Below the pieces are notes generated by a model. The model saw nothing but the letters and a program-made list of their open reading frames with translations, made no database searches and was not told where the DNA came from. A stretch of DNA of 64,000 nucleotides, from the NCBI RefSeq assembly GCF_004570865.1, contig NZ_SPQS01000013.1:62001-126000 (forward strand), in the 5' to 3' direction. Positions within the stretch are counted from its first letter, which is position 1. The number at the start of each line of letters is the position of its first letter. The translations under genes were made by a program, and so were the position numbers. Positions 1-7,654 of the stretch are shown here, in pieces. Source of the stretch: Bradyrhizobium frederickii. Lineage in GTDB: Bacteria > Pseudomonadota > Alphaproteobacteria > Rhizobiales > Xanthobacteraceae.

Positions 1-198
1 ACCATTGCAGGCTCGCGACAATGGCGCATACTTCGCTCGGGCGGCGCAGCACTTTTCGATTCGGACAATCAAGAAATCGAGCGACCACATCCGGGCCAAG
101 TTCCCGGCGTGAAGGCTGTGACATGCGGCAGATCAAGTCGCGTGCGGCGCCCCAAGAACCAAGTGGCTCAAGCCTAAGGATTCGGGGATCCATTCTGC

Positions 199-486
199 AT
201 GACACACTATCAGACCATCGCTTCGCTGCTCAAGACCACCGCTTCGCTGTTGGCCGTCGCAACCGCAGCCATCGCACTCCAGACCTCGCCCGGCCTTGCC
301 TTCTCGTCCGAAGCGCAGCAGATGTGCACCGGCGATGCGATGCGGCTGTGCTCCAGTGAAATCCCCGACATTCCGCGGGTCAGGGCCTGCATGGTCCGGA
401 ATAAGGCGCAGGTCAGCCCGGGCTGCCGCGCCGTGATGGACCGCGAGGCTGTCGCCTCGCGCAAGCGGGAAGCGGCGGCGCAGTAA
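199..486 (+). CDS. Small exported cysteine-rich protein
   Basis: A 95-residue protein of unknown role, probably periplasmic. Residues 1-35 form a signal-peptide-like stretch: a polar start, a hydrophobic AVATAAIAL core and a small-residue end near LAFS. The mature part has four cysteines spaced as in MCTGDAMRLC, then RACM, then GC, followed by a charged, Ala-rich tail. That spacing recalls the short Cys-rich repeat seen in GLG1-type domains and in many small rhizobial exported proteins, but this is only a resemblance. It stands alone: a dispersed repeat lies downstream and the next genes are on the other strand. The ATG at 199 is the start that includes the signal peptide. Confidence 0.6.
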   Translation: MTHYQTIASLLKTTASLLAVATAAIALQTSPGLAFSSEAQQMCTGDAMRLCSSEIPDIPRVRACMVRNKAQVSPGCRAVMDREAVASRKREAAAQ

Positions 487-501
487 TCATCCATCCAGGA
501 T

Positions 502-606
502 GTCATTCCGGGGCGGTGCGCAGCACCGAACGCGGAACCCATTTGCCGACATCACCCGCTGCACGATGGATTTCCGGGCTCGCGCTCCGCGCGCCCCGGA
601 ATGACG
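502..606. repeat. Dispersed palindromic repeat (GTCATTCCGGGGCG type)
   Basis: It begins GTCATTCCGGGGCG and ends with the inverse CGCCCCGGAATGAC. A second copy lies at 33068-33171. Both share an internal TTCCGGGCTCGCGCT and the same terminal inverse. It is intergenic, with no coding potential, and lies between convergent genes, so it could also help end transcription. Confidence 0.75.
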
Positions 607-625
607 AAGGATTATAGAAAGCCTG

Positions 626-2230
626 CTAATCGCCCCACTGCGCGAAGGCGTCGTTGAAGGCGCGCTCGCCGGGGGCGCCCTTCTCGATGGCGATGATGGC
701 GCGGCGCTGGTTGGCGTAGACCAGCGGCACGTCGAACCACGAACGCTCCTTCAGGAGCTGGACGTTGCGGGAGCGGTCGGCATCGACGTTGGACAGGCCG
801 ACCAGGAAGAAGCCGTCGGTGACCTTGACCGCGAGCCCTGCGAGCGGCGTGCCGCGCGCCTGCTCGTTCGACTTCATCAGGATGCCCGGCACGTTGGAAA
901 CGCTGCCGCCCGGAAAATCCGGCGGCAGGATGAAGGTCAGCTCCGCCGTGTGGCTCGCCGGCAGCGAGGAGTCGGTGTTGCGGCGGAACGACATCGTCAT
1001 CTTGAATTTGCGGTCGGGAATCTCGATGTCGGCGCGCACGGCGACGTCGGCCTTCTGGTTGCCGGAGGCCTTGATCGGCTCCAGCCGCCACACCACCGAG
1101 CCGACATATTGCTTGCCCTTCGGATCGGACGGATCCTCGTCATAGAGCACGACCTTCTGCGCCACCGGCGCGACAGGCTGGTCGCTGGCCGAGGGCTGGC
1201 CGACGCGATCGGGAATCTTCGGCTTGGTCTGCGGCTGCGAGGCAGTGTTCGGCGTCTCCACCACCTGGGTCGGCGAGGACTTGAACAGGTTGGTCGCGAT
1301 CTGGAGCAGCGGCTTGCCCCAGAGGATGCCGGCACCGACCAGGATCAGGACGATGCCGACGGCGATCGCGCTCTTGAACGGGAAGGCCGAGCCGGTGCGG
1401 ACGCGCTTCTTGGCCTCGCGCTCGGGCGCGATGCGCGGCCGCGGCGAAGGCGGCAGCGCGTAGCGCTCGGCCTCCTCGATCGACTCGTCGTAGGAATAGG
1501 GCGCGTCCTGCTCGCCGGCGCGGTTTTCCAGGCTGGGCTCGAGCCGGTCGAATTCCGGCGAGGGCGAGGGCACGTTGGCGTAGGTGCGGCGCGCGGCGCG
1601 GCTGGCCTGCGCGGCCGCACCGCCGAGATCATTGGCATCGGCCGTGATGTCGCGGAAGCCGCGCACGCCCGGTGCCGGCGGCAGCGACGGCGGCCCAAGA
1701 TCTGGCGGACGGCGGGCGCCGGCGCGATCGCGTCCAGCCGCCGGCGGCTCCGGCATCGGCGGCGGCGCGGCCGGTCCGGCTTGGCGCGGGGCGTCGAAAC
1801 GGGGAGCGCGCGGCGGGCGCTGGGCGTCGCCCTGGTCGTCGAGGTTGACGGACGGACGGTCGGCCCGCGGCGGCGGCGGAGCCGGACGCGTCCGCGGCGG
1901 GGCCGGCGAGGCCGCAGCCGCGTTGCCTTCAGCGGCTCTGGTGCTGGCGCGGCGAAAGGCATCCCCGCTGCCGCCGCTGCGCCCGCCGCCACCGGGGCGC
2001 GAGGCCTCGCGGGCGCGCTGGGCCGCCTCCGATTCGACCTTGCGGACGGCCTCTTCCAGCGACAACCTTTCGCGGGTGATCTCGGATTCGGAGAGCGGCG
2101 GCTGCACGCTGCGCAGCTGCGCGATCAGGGCCGTGCGCGCCCGCTCATAGAGCGCGCGACGGCTTTCGCCGGGAGCGTTGGGGTCCAGGGCGGCAATAGC
2201 GCGGGCGATCAGCGGATAGTAATCAGCCAT
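626..2230 (-). CDS. Proline-rich single-pass membrane protein, unknown function
   Basis: A 534-residue protein I cannot assign to a named family. The N-terminal ~80 residues are charged and probably helical (SLEEAVRKVESEAAQRAREA). Residues ~80-280 are a low-complexity Pro/Ala/Arg/Gly linker. A single hydrophobic segment near residue 290 (SAIAVGIVLILVGAGILWG) is likely a membrane anchor. The C-terminal ~200 residues look like a folded domain, probably periplasmic, with FKMTMSFRRN and LTFILPPDFPGG. It lies 37 bp downstream of purA on the same strand, so the two may be cotranscribed. The product is real by codon bias and length, but its job is unknown. Confidence 0.7.
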   Translation of the reverse strand: MADYYPLIARAIAALDPNAPGESRRALYERARTALIAQLRSVQPPLSESEITRERLSLEEAVRKVESEAAQRAREASRPGGGGRSGGSGDAFRRASTRAAEGNAAAASPAPPRTRPAPPPPRADRPSVNLDDQGDAQRPPRAPRFDAPRQAGPAAPPPMPEPPAAGRDRAGARRPPDLGPPSLPPAPGVRGFRDITADANDLGGAAAQASRAARRTYANVPSPSPEFDRLEPSLENRAGEQDAPYSYDESIEEAERYALPPSPRPRIAPEREAKKRVRTGSAFPFKSAIAVGIVLILVGAGILWGKPLLQIATNLFKSSPTQVVETPNTASQPQTKPKIPDRVGQPSASDQPVAPVAQKVVLYDEDPSDPKGKQYVGSVVWRLEPIKASGNQKADVAVRADIEIPDRKFKMTMSFRRNTDSSLPASHTAELTFILPPDFPGGSVSNVPGILMKSNEQARGTPLAGLAVKVTDGFFLVGLSNVDADRSRNVQLLKERSWFDVPLVYANQRRAIIAIEKGAPGERAFNDAFAQWGD

Positions 2231-2267
2231 TTCTACTCAATTATACGCGCGTCCTGGTAAGAGATCG

Positions 2268-3560
2268 TTAAGCCTCAAACGGGTTTTGCACGAGGATAGT
2301 ATCTTCGCGTTCGGGGCTGGTGGAAAGCAGTGCGACCGGGCACCCCACCAATTCCTCGATCCGCCTGACGTATTTGATGGCCTGGGCTGGCAGGTCGGCC
2401 CAGGACCGCGCACTCGCGGTCGGCTCCTTCCAGCCCTCGATGGTCTCATAGATCGGCTCGACCCGGGCCTGGGCGCCCTCGCCGGCCGGGAAATGGTCGA
2501 TCTCCTTGCCGTCGAGCCTGTAGCCGGTGCAGACCTCGATGGTGTCGAAGCCGTCGAGGATGTCGAGCTTAGTCAGCGCGAGGCCGTTGATGCCGCAGGT
2601 CCGGACCGCCTGGCGGACCAGCACGGCGTCGAACCAGCCGCAGCGGCGCGGACGGCCGGTATTGGTGCCGAACTCGCGGCCACGCTCGCCGATCTTTCGG
2701 CCGGTCTCGTTGTCCTGCTCCGTCGGGAACGGGCCCTGGCCGACGCGGGTCGTATAGGCCTTGCACAGGCCGAGCACGTAGCCGACCGCGCCCGGCCCGA
2801 CGCCGGCACCGGTCGCGGCCTGCGCCGCCACCGTGTTGGACGAGGTGACGTACGGGTAGGTGCCGTGGTCGACGTCGAGCAGCGCGCCTTGCGCGCCCTC
2901 GAACAGCATGCGCTTGCCTTCGCGGCGCTTGATGTCGAGCAGCCGCCACACCGTCTCGGCGTAGGGCAGCAGTTGCGGCGCCAGCGCGCTCAATTCCTTC
3001 AGGATCTGCTTGCCGTCAAACTCCGGCAGATTGAGGCCACGGCGGAGCGCATTGTGGTGGGCCAGCAGCCGGTCGATCTTGTGCGGGAGCGTGTCGAGGT
3101 CGGCGAGGTCCATCAGACGGATGGCGCGGCGGCCGACCTTGTCCTCATAGGCCGGGCCGATGCCGCGGCGGGTGGTGCCGATCGCGGTCGCCGCATTGGC
3201 GGATTCGCGGTGGGCGTCGAGCTCGCGGTGCAGCGGCAGGATCAGCGTGACGTTCTCGGCCACCCGCAGATTGTCCGGAGAGACCGCGACGCCTTGCGAG
3301 CGCAGCTTGGTGACCTCGTCGAGGAAGGCGGCGGGGTCGAACACCACGCCATTGCCGATCACCGACAGCTTGCCCTCGCGCAGCACGCCCGAGGGCAAGA
3401 GCGCGAGCTTGTAGGTCTTGCCGTTGATGACCAGCGTGTGGCCGGCGTTATGGCCGCCCTGGAAGCGAACGACGATGTCCGCCTGCTCAGACAACCAGTC
3501 GACGATCTTGCCCTTCCCTTCGTCGCCCCACTGGGCGCCGACGACGACAACATTGGCCAT
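2268..3560 (-). CDS. purA: Adenylosuccinate synthetase PurA
   Basis: This cytosolic enzyme joins IMP and aspartate using GTP to make adenylosuccinate, the first committed step to AMP. The 430-residue product has the family length. It opens with VVVGAQWGDEGKGK, the GTP-binding P-loop-like segment with the catalytic Asp, followed by FQGGHNAGHT with the catalytic His. It also has the IMP-binding TTRRGIGPAYEDK and the TGRPRRCGWFD segment near the C-terminus. The reading frame stays open further upstream, but the ATG at 3560 is chosen because the conserved domain starts at once and GAAGGATT precedes it. The downstream membrane-protein gene follows in the same direction. Confidence 0.97.
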   Translation of the reverse strand: MANVVVVGAQWGDEGKGKIVDWLSEQADIVVRFQGGHNAGHTLVINGKTYKLALLPSGVLREGKLSVIGNGVVFDPAAFLDEVTKLRSQGVAVSPDNLRVAENVTLILPLHRELDAHRESANAATAIGTTRRGIGPAYEDKVGRRAIRLMDLADLDTLPHKIDRLLAHHNALRRGLNLPEFDGKQILKELSALAPQLLPYAETVWRLLDIKRREGKRMLFEGAQGALLDVDHGTYPYVTSSNTVAAQAATGAGVGPGAVGYVLGLCKAYTTRVGQGPFPTEQDNETGRKIGERGREFGTNTGRPRRCGWFDAVLVRQAVRTCGINGLALTKLDILDGFDTIEVCTGYRLDGKEIDHFPAGEGAQARVEPIYETIEGWKEPTASARSWADLPAQAIKYVRRIEELVGCPVALLSTSPEREDTILVQNPFEA

Positions 3561-3926
3561 TCGCGGGTAATCCTTCGAAGATTTTAGATGCGCCAGCCAA
3601 GCTGACGGCCGGGAGCCGCTCGCACGCAAGGCAGCCAACCGGATAAAGGAAGCAGCCGCTCTAGGCAAGCAAGAACGAGGCTTTTTCGGGGCTCAAGAGA
3701 CACTTTAAGCCTTTGATATCCCCGGAAAATCCAGAAACCTTCCAGGGCTGCTCGGCAAGCTTCGACCAAAGCGTGAGACCGATCTCGGCCGCTGCATGGT
3801 CGCGATGCGTCCGCCCCCTGTTGATGCAGCCCCGATTTCCGTGTCTTTGGACAGGGCCGGGCGATCAGCCGGCCCGGATCCCGCCGGGCCGGAAGCCTCG
3901 GTGCAAGCGGGGCCATACCAATCACA
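3561..3926. other. Intergenic region between divergent purA and DMT exporter
   Basis: These 366 bp hold no convincing gene. They must carry the purA promoter on the minus strand. A perfect 9-bp stem, CCGGCCCGG at 3869-3877 and its inverse at 3884-3892 with a 6-base loop, lies 34 bp before the exporter start. It has no T-run, so it is either a leader structure or a repeat remnant. Nothing else stands out. Confidence 0.5.
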
Positions 3927-4859
3927 ATGTCCGCCACCGGTCAGAGCACGAGCGCGGAAAGATCCGGTCACAGCTGGATCGCCAACCAGCCTTACTTGCT
4001 GCTCAGCATCACCGCGCTGTGCTGGGCCGGCAACGCCATCGTGGGACGGCTCGCCGCCGGCCACATCCCGCCGGTCACGCTGTCGTTCCTGCGCTGGTTC
4101 TTCGCCTTCCTGCTGGTGCTGCCATTCGCCTGGAAGCATCTTGCCCAGGACTGGCCGGCGATCCGCGGCAAGCTCGGCCTGATGGTCACACTCTCGATCA
4201 CCGGCATCGGCGCCTTCAACACCCTGCAATATTGGGCGCTGGAGCATACCCAGGCCCTCAACACGCTGCTGCTGCAGTCAGCCGCGCCGCTGGTCGTGGC
4301 GCTGTGGTCGCTGGCCATCCTCGGCATCCGCCTCACCGCGGCGCAGGCGTTCGGCGTGCTGCTGTCGATGTGCGGCGTGCTCACGATCCTGCTGCACGGC
4401 GATTTCACCACGCTGTCGAACATCGAGTTCAACAAGGGCGACCTCATCTTCATCGTCGCGCTGATCTTCTTCGCGCTCTACTCGGTGCTGACCCTGAAGC
4501 GGCCGCCGATGCACGGCCTGTCGTTCCTCGCCTTCACCTTCGGGGTGGGCGCGGCCTGCCTCGTTCCGCTGGAGATCTGGGAATTGTCCGCACGTCCGGT
4601 CATGAAACTCGACGGGCCGAACCTGCTGACGCTGTTCTACGTCGCGGTGTTCCCCTCGACGCTCGCCTATCTCTGCTTCAATCGCGGCGTGCGCCTGATC
4701 GGCGCCAACCGTGCCGCGCCGTTCTTCCACGTCGTGCCGGTGTTCGGCTCGATCATGGCGATGGTCTTCCTCGGCGAGCATCCGCAAGCGTTCCACTTCA
4801 TCGGATTTGCGCTGGTGCTGTCGGGCGTGTTCGTGGCGTCACGGAAGCAGGCGAGCTAG
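3927..4859 (+). CDS. EamA/DMT-superfamily exporter, copy 1
   Basis: An inner-membrane transporter of the drug/metabolite superfamily, 310 residues, with about ten predicted membrane helices arranged as two EamA repeats. Typical signs are WAGNAIVGRLAAGHIPPVTL in the first helix-loop, the YWALEHTQALNTLLLQS segment, and in the second half TLAYLCFNRGVRLIGANR and PVFGSIMAMVFLGE. The substrate cannot be read from sequence. It has a close paralogue at 5411-6346 on the same strand; a DUF1330 gene lies between them on the opposite strand. Confidence 0.88.
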   Translation: MSATGQSTSAERSGHSWIANQPYLLLSITALCWAGNAIVGRLAAGHIPPVTLSFLRWFFAFLLVLPFAWKHLAQDWPAIRGKLGLMVTLSITGIGAFNTLQYWALEHTQALNTLLLQSAAPLVVALWSLAILGIRLTAAQAFGVLLSMCGVLTILLHGDFTTLSNIEFNKGDLIFIVALIFFALYSVLTLKRPPMHGLSFLAFTFGVGAACLVPLEIWELSARPVMKLDGPNLLTLFYVAVFPSTLAYLCFNRGVRLIGANRAAPFFHVVPVFGSIMAMVFLGEHPQAFHFIGFALVLSGVFVASRKQAS

Positions 4860-4915
4860 TTCTTCCTTTTCCCCTTGTGGGATAGGGGAAGGCGCGTGCC
4901 GCGCGACGGACAGTC

Positions 4916-5323
4916 CTACTTCACCTTGAGCTTGCTGTAGGCTTCGCTCGTGGCAATGATCACGTGCTCGGCGCAGCCGCTGAGGCGGTGCGGATCGGCC
5001 TCGCGCTCGTAGGCCTCCGACGTCATCATGTCCAGGAAAGCCGCAACGGTCGGATAATAGACCAGCGCGACGAAATCCCAGCCGTTGCCGGCGTGCGGGC
5101 CGAGTGCGACAGCCTTGGCCTCGCCCGTCCAGAGCAAGGTGCCGCCGCGCGCCTTGATCATCGGCACCGTGATAGCGCTGTAGCGCAAATAAGCGTCCCA
5201 GCCGGATCCGTCGCCGTCGCGCGAGCGCGCGTGGAAACGCATCAGGTTCAGCATCACCACCGGCGCCTGCGGATCGAGCCGCTCCAGGCCCTCGATGTTC
5301 AACATATTAACCGCCAATGGCAC
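4916..5323 (-). CDS. DUF1330-like protein
   Basis: A 135-residue soluble protein of the DUF1330/dimeric alpha-beta barrel type. Signs are PVVMLNLMRFH near the N-terminus, the mid-region GGTLLWTGEAKAV, and WDFVALVYYPTVAAFLDMMTSEAYE near the end, which match the usual strand-helix-strand plan. The biochemical role of the family is not settled. It sits alone on the minus strand between two DMT exporter genes. The ATG at 5323 fits the domain start. Confidence 0.75.
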   Translation of the reverse strand: MPLAVNMLNIEGLERLDPQAPVVMLNLMRFHARSRDGDGSGWDAYLRYSAITVPMIKARGGTLLWTGEAKAVALGPHAGNGWDFVALVYYPTVAAFLDMMTSEAYEREADPHRLSGCAEHVIIATSEAYSKLKVK

Positions 5324-5410
5324 CTCCCCGGATCATGGTTGCATTGTAGCATTGCGGCCCCGTGACTTGTGCCACGACGCCGATCCGGCGCAAGCTCGTA
5401 TGCAACGCCA

Positions 5411-6346
5411 ATGACGATCGCTTCGCCCGCGCCAAAGGCCTCCAATCCGGCCAGTTGGCTCAACAACCAGCCTTATCTGCTGCTCAGCCTGAGCTCGCTG
5501 TTCTGGGCCGGCAACATCGTGCTCGCGCGTCATGTCGGCGCGCATGTGCCGCCGCTGACGGTGACCACGATCCGCTGGTTCGGCGTGTTCCTGATCCTGC
5601 TGCCGTTCGCCTGGCCGCATCTGAAGCGGGACTGGCCTGCGTTGCGGAGCAGCCTGCCCTTGATGCTGTTCCTGTCGCTGGTCGGCTTTGCCTTCAACAA
5701 CGCGATCTCGTACTGGGCGATGCAGTACACCGAGGCGCTGAACGCGCTGCTGATCCAGTCAGCGGGTCCGCTGTTCGTGGCGCTGTGGTCGCTGGTGCTG
5801 TTCGGCGTGCGGCTGACGGGTGCGCAATTCGCCGGCATCGCGATTTCGCTCGTTGGCGTACTGATCATCATCCTGCGCGGCGATCTCGCTGCGCTGGCCG
5901 GCATCAGCTTCAACAGGGGCGACATCATGTTCGCCTCGTCGCTGGTGGCGTTCGGGCTCTACTCCGCCTTCATCCCGCGCCGGCCAAAGATCCATCAGCT
6001 GTCCTTCCTGTCCTTCACCACCTGCTGCGGAGCGACGATGCTGCTGCCGACGGCGATCTGGGAGGCGGCAAGCGGCCGCGTCCTGCAATTCGACGGGATC
6101 ACGCTGGCGACGCTGGGCTACATCCTGATCTTTCCGTCGACGCTGGCCTATCTGTTCTTCAACCGCGGCGTGGCGCTGATCGGGCCGAACCGCGCCGCGC
6201 CGTTCTTCCATCTGGTGCCGGTATTCGGCTCGGCGATGGCGATCCTGCTGCTCGGCGAAAAGCTGCAGCCGTTCCACCTGATCGGCTACGCCCTGGTGCT
6301 CGCCGGCGTCGTGATCGCCTCGCGCCAGGGTTCGGCCGGCAAGTAA
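5411..6346 (+). CDS. EamA/DMT-superfamily exporter, copy 2
   Basis: A 311-residue inner-membrane DMT exporter with two EamA repeats. It is plainly a paralogue of the protein at 3927-4859: both share NQPYLLLS, FWAGNI or CWAGNA, YTEALNALLIQS or HTQALNTLLLQS, and a NRGV-LIG-NRAAPFFH-VPVFGS block. The ATG at 5411 (MTIASPAPKAS) is preferred over an upstream in-frame start because it gives a product matching copy 1. Substrate unknown. The pair probably arose by an old duplication. Confidence 0.88.
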   Translation: MTIASPAPKASNPASWLNNQPYLLLSLSSLFWAGNIVLARHVGAHVPPLTVTTIRWFGVFLILLPFAWPHLKRDWPALRSSLPLMLFLSLVGFAFNNAISYWAMQYTEALNALLIQSAGPLFVALWSLVLFGVRLTGAQFAGIAISLVGVLIIILRGDLAALAGISFNRGDIMFASSLVAFGLYSAFIPRRPKIHQLSFLSFTTCCGATMLLPTAIWEAASGRVLQFDGITLATLGYILIFPSTLAYLFFNRGVALIGPNRAAPFFHLVPVFGSAMAILLLGEKLQPFHLIGYALVLAGVVIASRQGSAGK

Positions 6347-6362
6347 TTCCGTGTGACGGACG

Positions 6363-6480
6363 TGAGCGCTCTCACGTCCCGGGCAAGCGAAGCGCAGACC
6401 CGGGACCCAGCTCGCCGCAGCATGGGCCCCGGCTCTGCTGCGCATCACTTCGTGCTGCGCAGCGTCCGGGGCATGAGACA
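6363..6480. repeat. GC-rich intergenic repeat-like block
   Basis: A non-coding stretch with nested inversions (GTGAGCGCTCTCAC near the start, then CCCGGG and GGGCCCCGG runs) and an end resembling the CCGGGGCATGA borders of other dispersed repeats. No second full copy was seen in this window, so the call rests on composition and symmetry only. Confidence 0.35.
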
Positions 6481-6551
6481 AACTCCCGTCTTCCGATTTC
6501 AACGTAGAGACGCTAGGTTCCCCGCCAACCAAAAAGAGGGAACGTCTCAAG

Positions 6552-7529
6552 ATGATTTCAGGGCTGATTCGAAACTTGCGTGCCGTGGCCACGGCCGCAT
6601 TGTGCTTCGCCGCCGCATCCTCGGCCCAGGCCGACAATTATCCGAGCCGCAACATCACGCTGGTGCTGCCGTTCGCGGCCGGCAGCGGCACGGACACCAC
6701 GACACGGCTGATCTCGCAGCATCTGTCGCAGGCGCTCGGCGTCGGCATCGTGATCGAGAACAAGGCGGGCGCCAACGGCATGCTCGCCGCAACCTATGTC
6801 GCGAAGGCCGCCCCCGACGGCTACACGCTGCTGGTGACCACCAACACCACGCATTCCGCCAATCCCTATCTGCTCAAGAGCCTCACTTACGATCCGGTCA
6901 AGGACTTCACGCCGATCGCGCGCACCGGCGATTTGCCCTTCATGCTGGTGGTCCATCCGGAGGTGCCGGCCAAGACCGTCGCCGAGCTCGTCGCCTATGG
7001 CAAGGCCAATCCGGGCAAGCTGAGCTACGCCTCGGGATCGTCCTCGGCGATCGTCTCGGGTGCGACCTTTGCGCACAATGCCGGGCTCGACCTCCTGCAC
7101 GTGCCCTACAAGAGCTCGCCGCCGGCGCTCAACGACGTCATGGGCGGGCGCGTCTCGATGATGTTCGTCGACATCCTGACCGGCCTGCCGCACGTCAACG
7201 GCAACGCGCTGCGCGCGCTCGCCGTCACCACCAAGGACCGCTCGCCGCTGGTGCCGCATCTGCCCTCGATGCAGGAGGCCGGCGTGCCGGACTTCGACAT
7301 CTCGTCCTGGCAGGGCTATTTCGGCCCGGCCGGCCTGCCCAAGGAGATCGTGACGCGGCTGAACGCGGAAATCAGGAAGATCATCGAGAATCCGGAGATC
7401 AAGGCCAAGCTCGCCACGCTTGGCATGGACGCCTTCTCGGGCACGCCGGAAGAACTCGGGGCGTTCGTGAAGGATCAGCTCGTGCTGTGGGACAAGCTGA
7501 TCACGAACGCGAAGATCGAGAAGCAGTAG
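6552..7529 (+). CDS. Bug-family (TctC-type) periplasmic binding protein
   Basis: A 325-residue exported solute-binding protein of the Bug/tripartite tricarboxylate transporter family. A signal peptide covers residues 1-27, ending at ASSAQA. Family signs are YPSRNITLVLPFAAGSGTDTTTR at the start of the mature protein, VVIENK-like IVIENKAGANGMLA, APDGYTLLVTTNTTH, and the HVPYKSSPPALNDVMGG block. Members bind carboxylates or small aromatics. No TctA or TctB membrane genes lie nearby, so it is an orphan receptor, as is common in Bug proteins. The ATG at 6552 follows an A-rich leader with GAGGGAACG. Confidence 0.9.
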   Translation: MISGLIRNLRAVATAALCFAAASSAQADNYPSRNITLVLPFAAGSGTDTTTRLISQHLSQALGVGIVIENKAGANGMLAATYVAKAAPDGYTLLVTTNTTHSANPYLLKSLTYDPVKDFTPIARTGDLPFMLVVHPEVPAKTVAELVAYGKANPGKLSYASGSSSAIVSGATFAHNAGLDLLHVPYKSSPPALNDVMGGRVSMMFVDILTGLPHVNGNALRALAVTTKDRSPLVPHLPSMQEAGVPDFDISSWQGYFGPAGLPKEIVTRLNAEIRKIIENPEIKAKLATLGMDAFSGTPEELGAFVKDQLVLWDKLITNAKIEKQ

Positions 7530-7547
7530 GGTCCACGGCACGGCTCT

Positions 7548-7637
7548 CGTAGGGTGGGCAAAGCGTAGCGTGCCCACCAGTTCCCGCGACTAAAAAATGA
7601 GGTGGGCATGACGCTTCGCGTCTTTGCCCACCCTACG
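7548..7637. repeat. Dispersed repeat with 16-bp perfect terminal inverted repeats
   Basis: CGTAGGGTGGGCAAAG at 7548-7563 and its exact inverse at 7622-7637 bound a 90-bp non-coding element. It lies between the convergent Bug-protein and chemoreceptor genes. This GTGGGCA motif is one I know as a common intergenic repeat in bradyrhizobia. It may act as a bidirectional terminator hairpin. Confidence 0.75.
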
Positions 7638-7654
7638 AATTCAGAGCAAGAAAT

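Noticed and set aside
950..2260. Open plus-strand frame of 436 codons opposite the proline-rich membrane protein
   Set aside because: It is an antisense shadow of high-GC coding sequence, with long Arg-rich low-complexity runs and no domain.
2286..3587. Open plus-strand frame of 433 codons opposite purA
   Set aside because: purA is unmistakable on the other strand, and the plus-strand translation has no recognisable motif.
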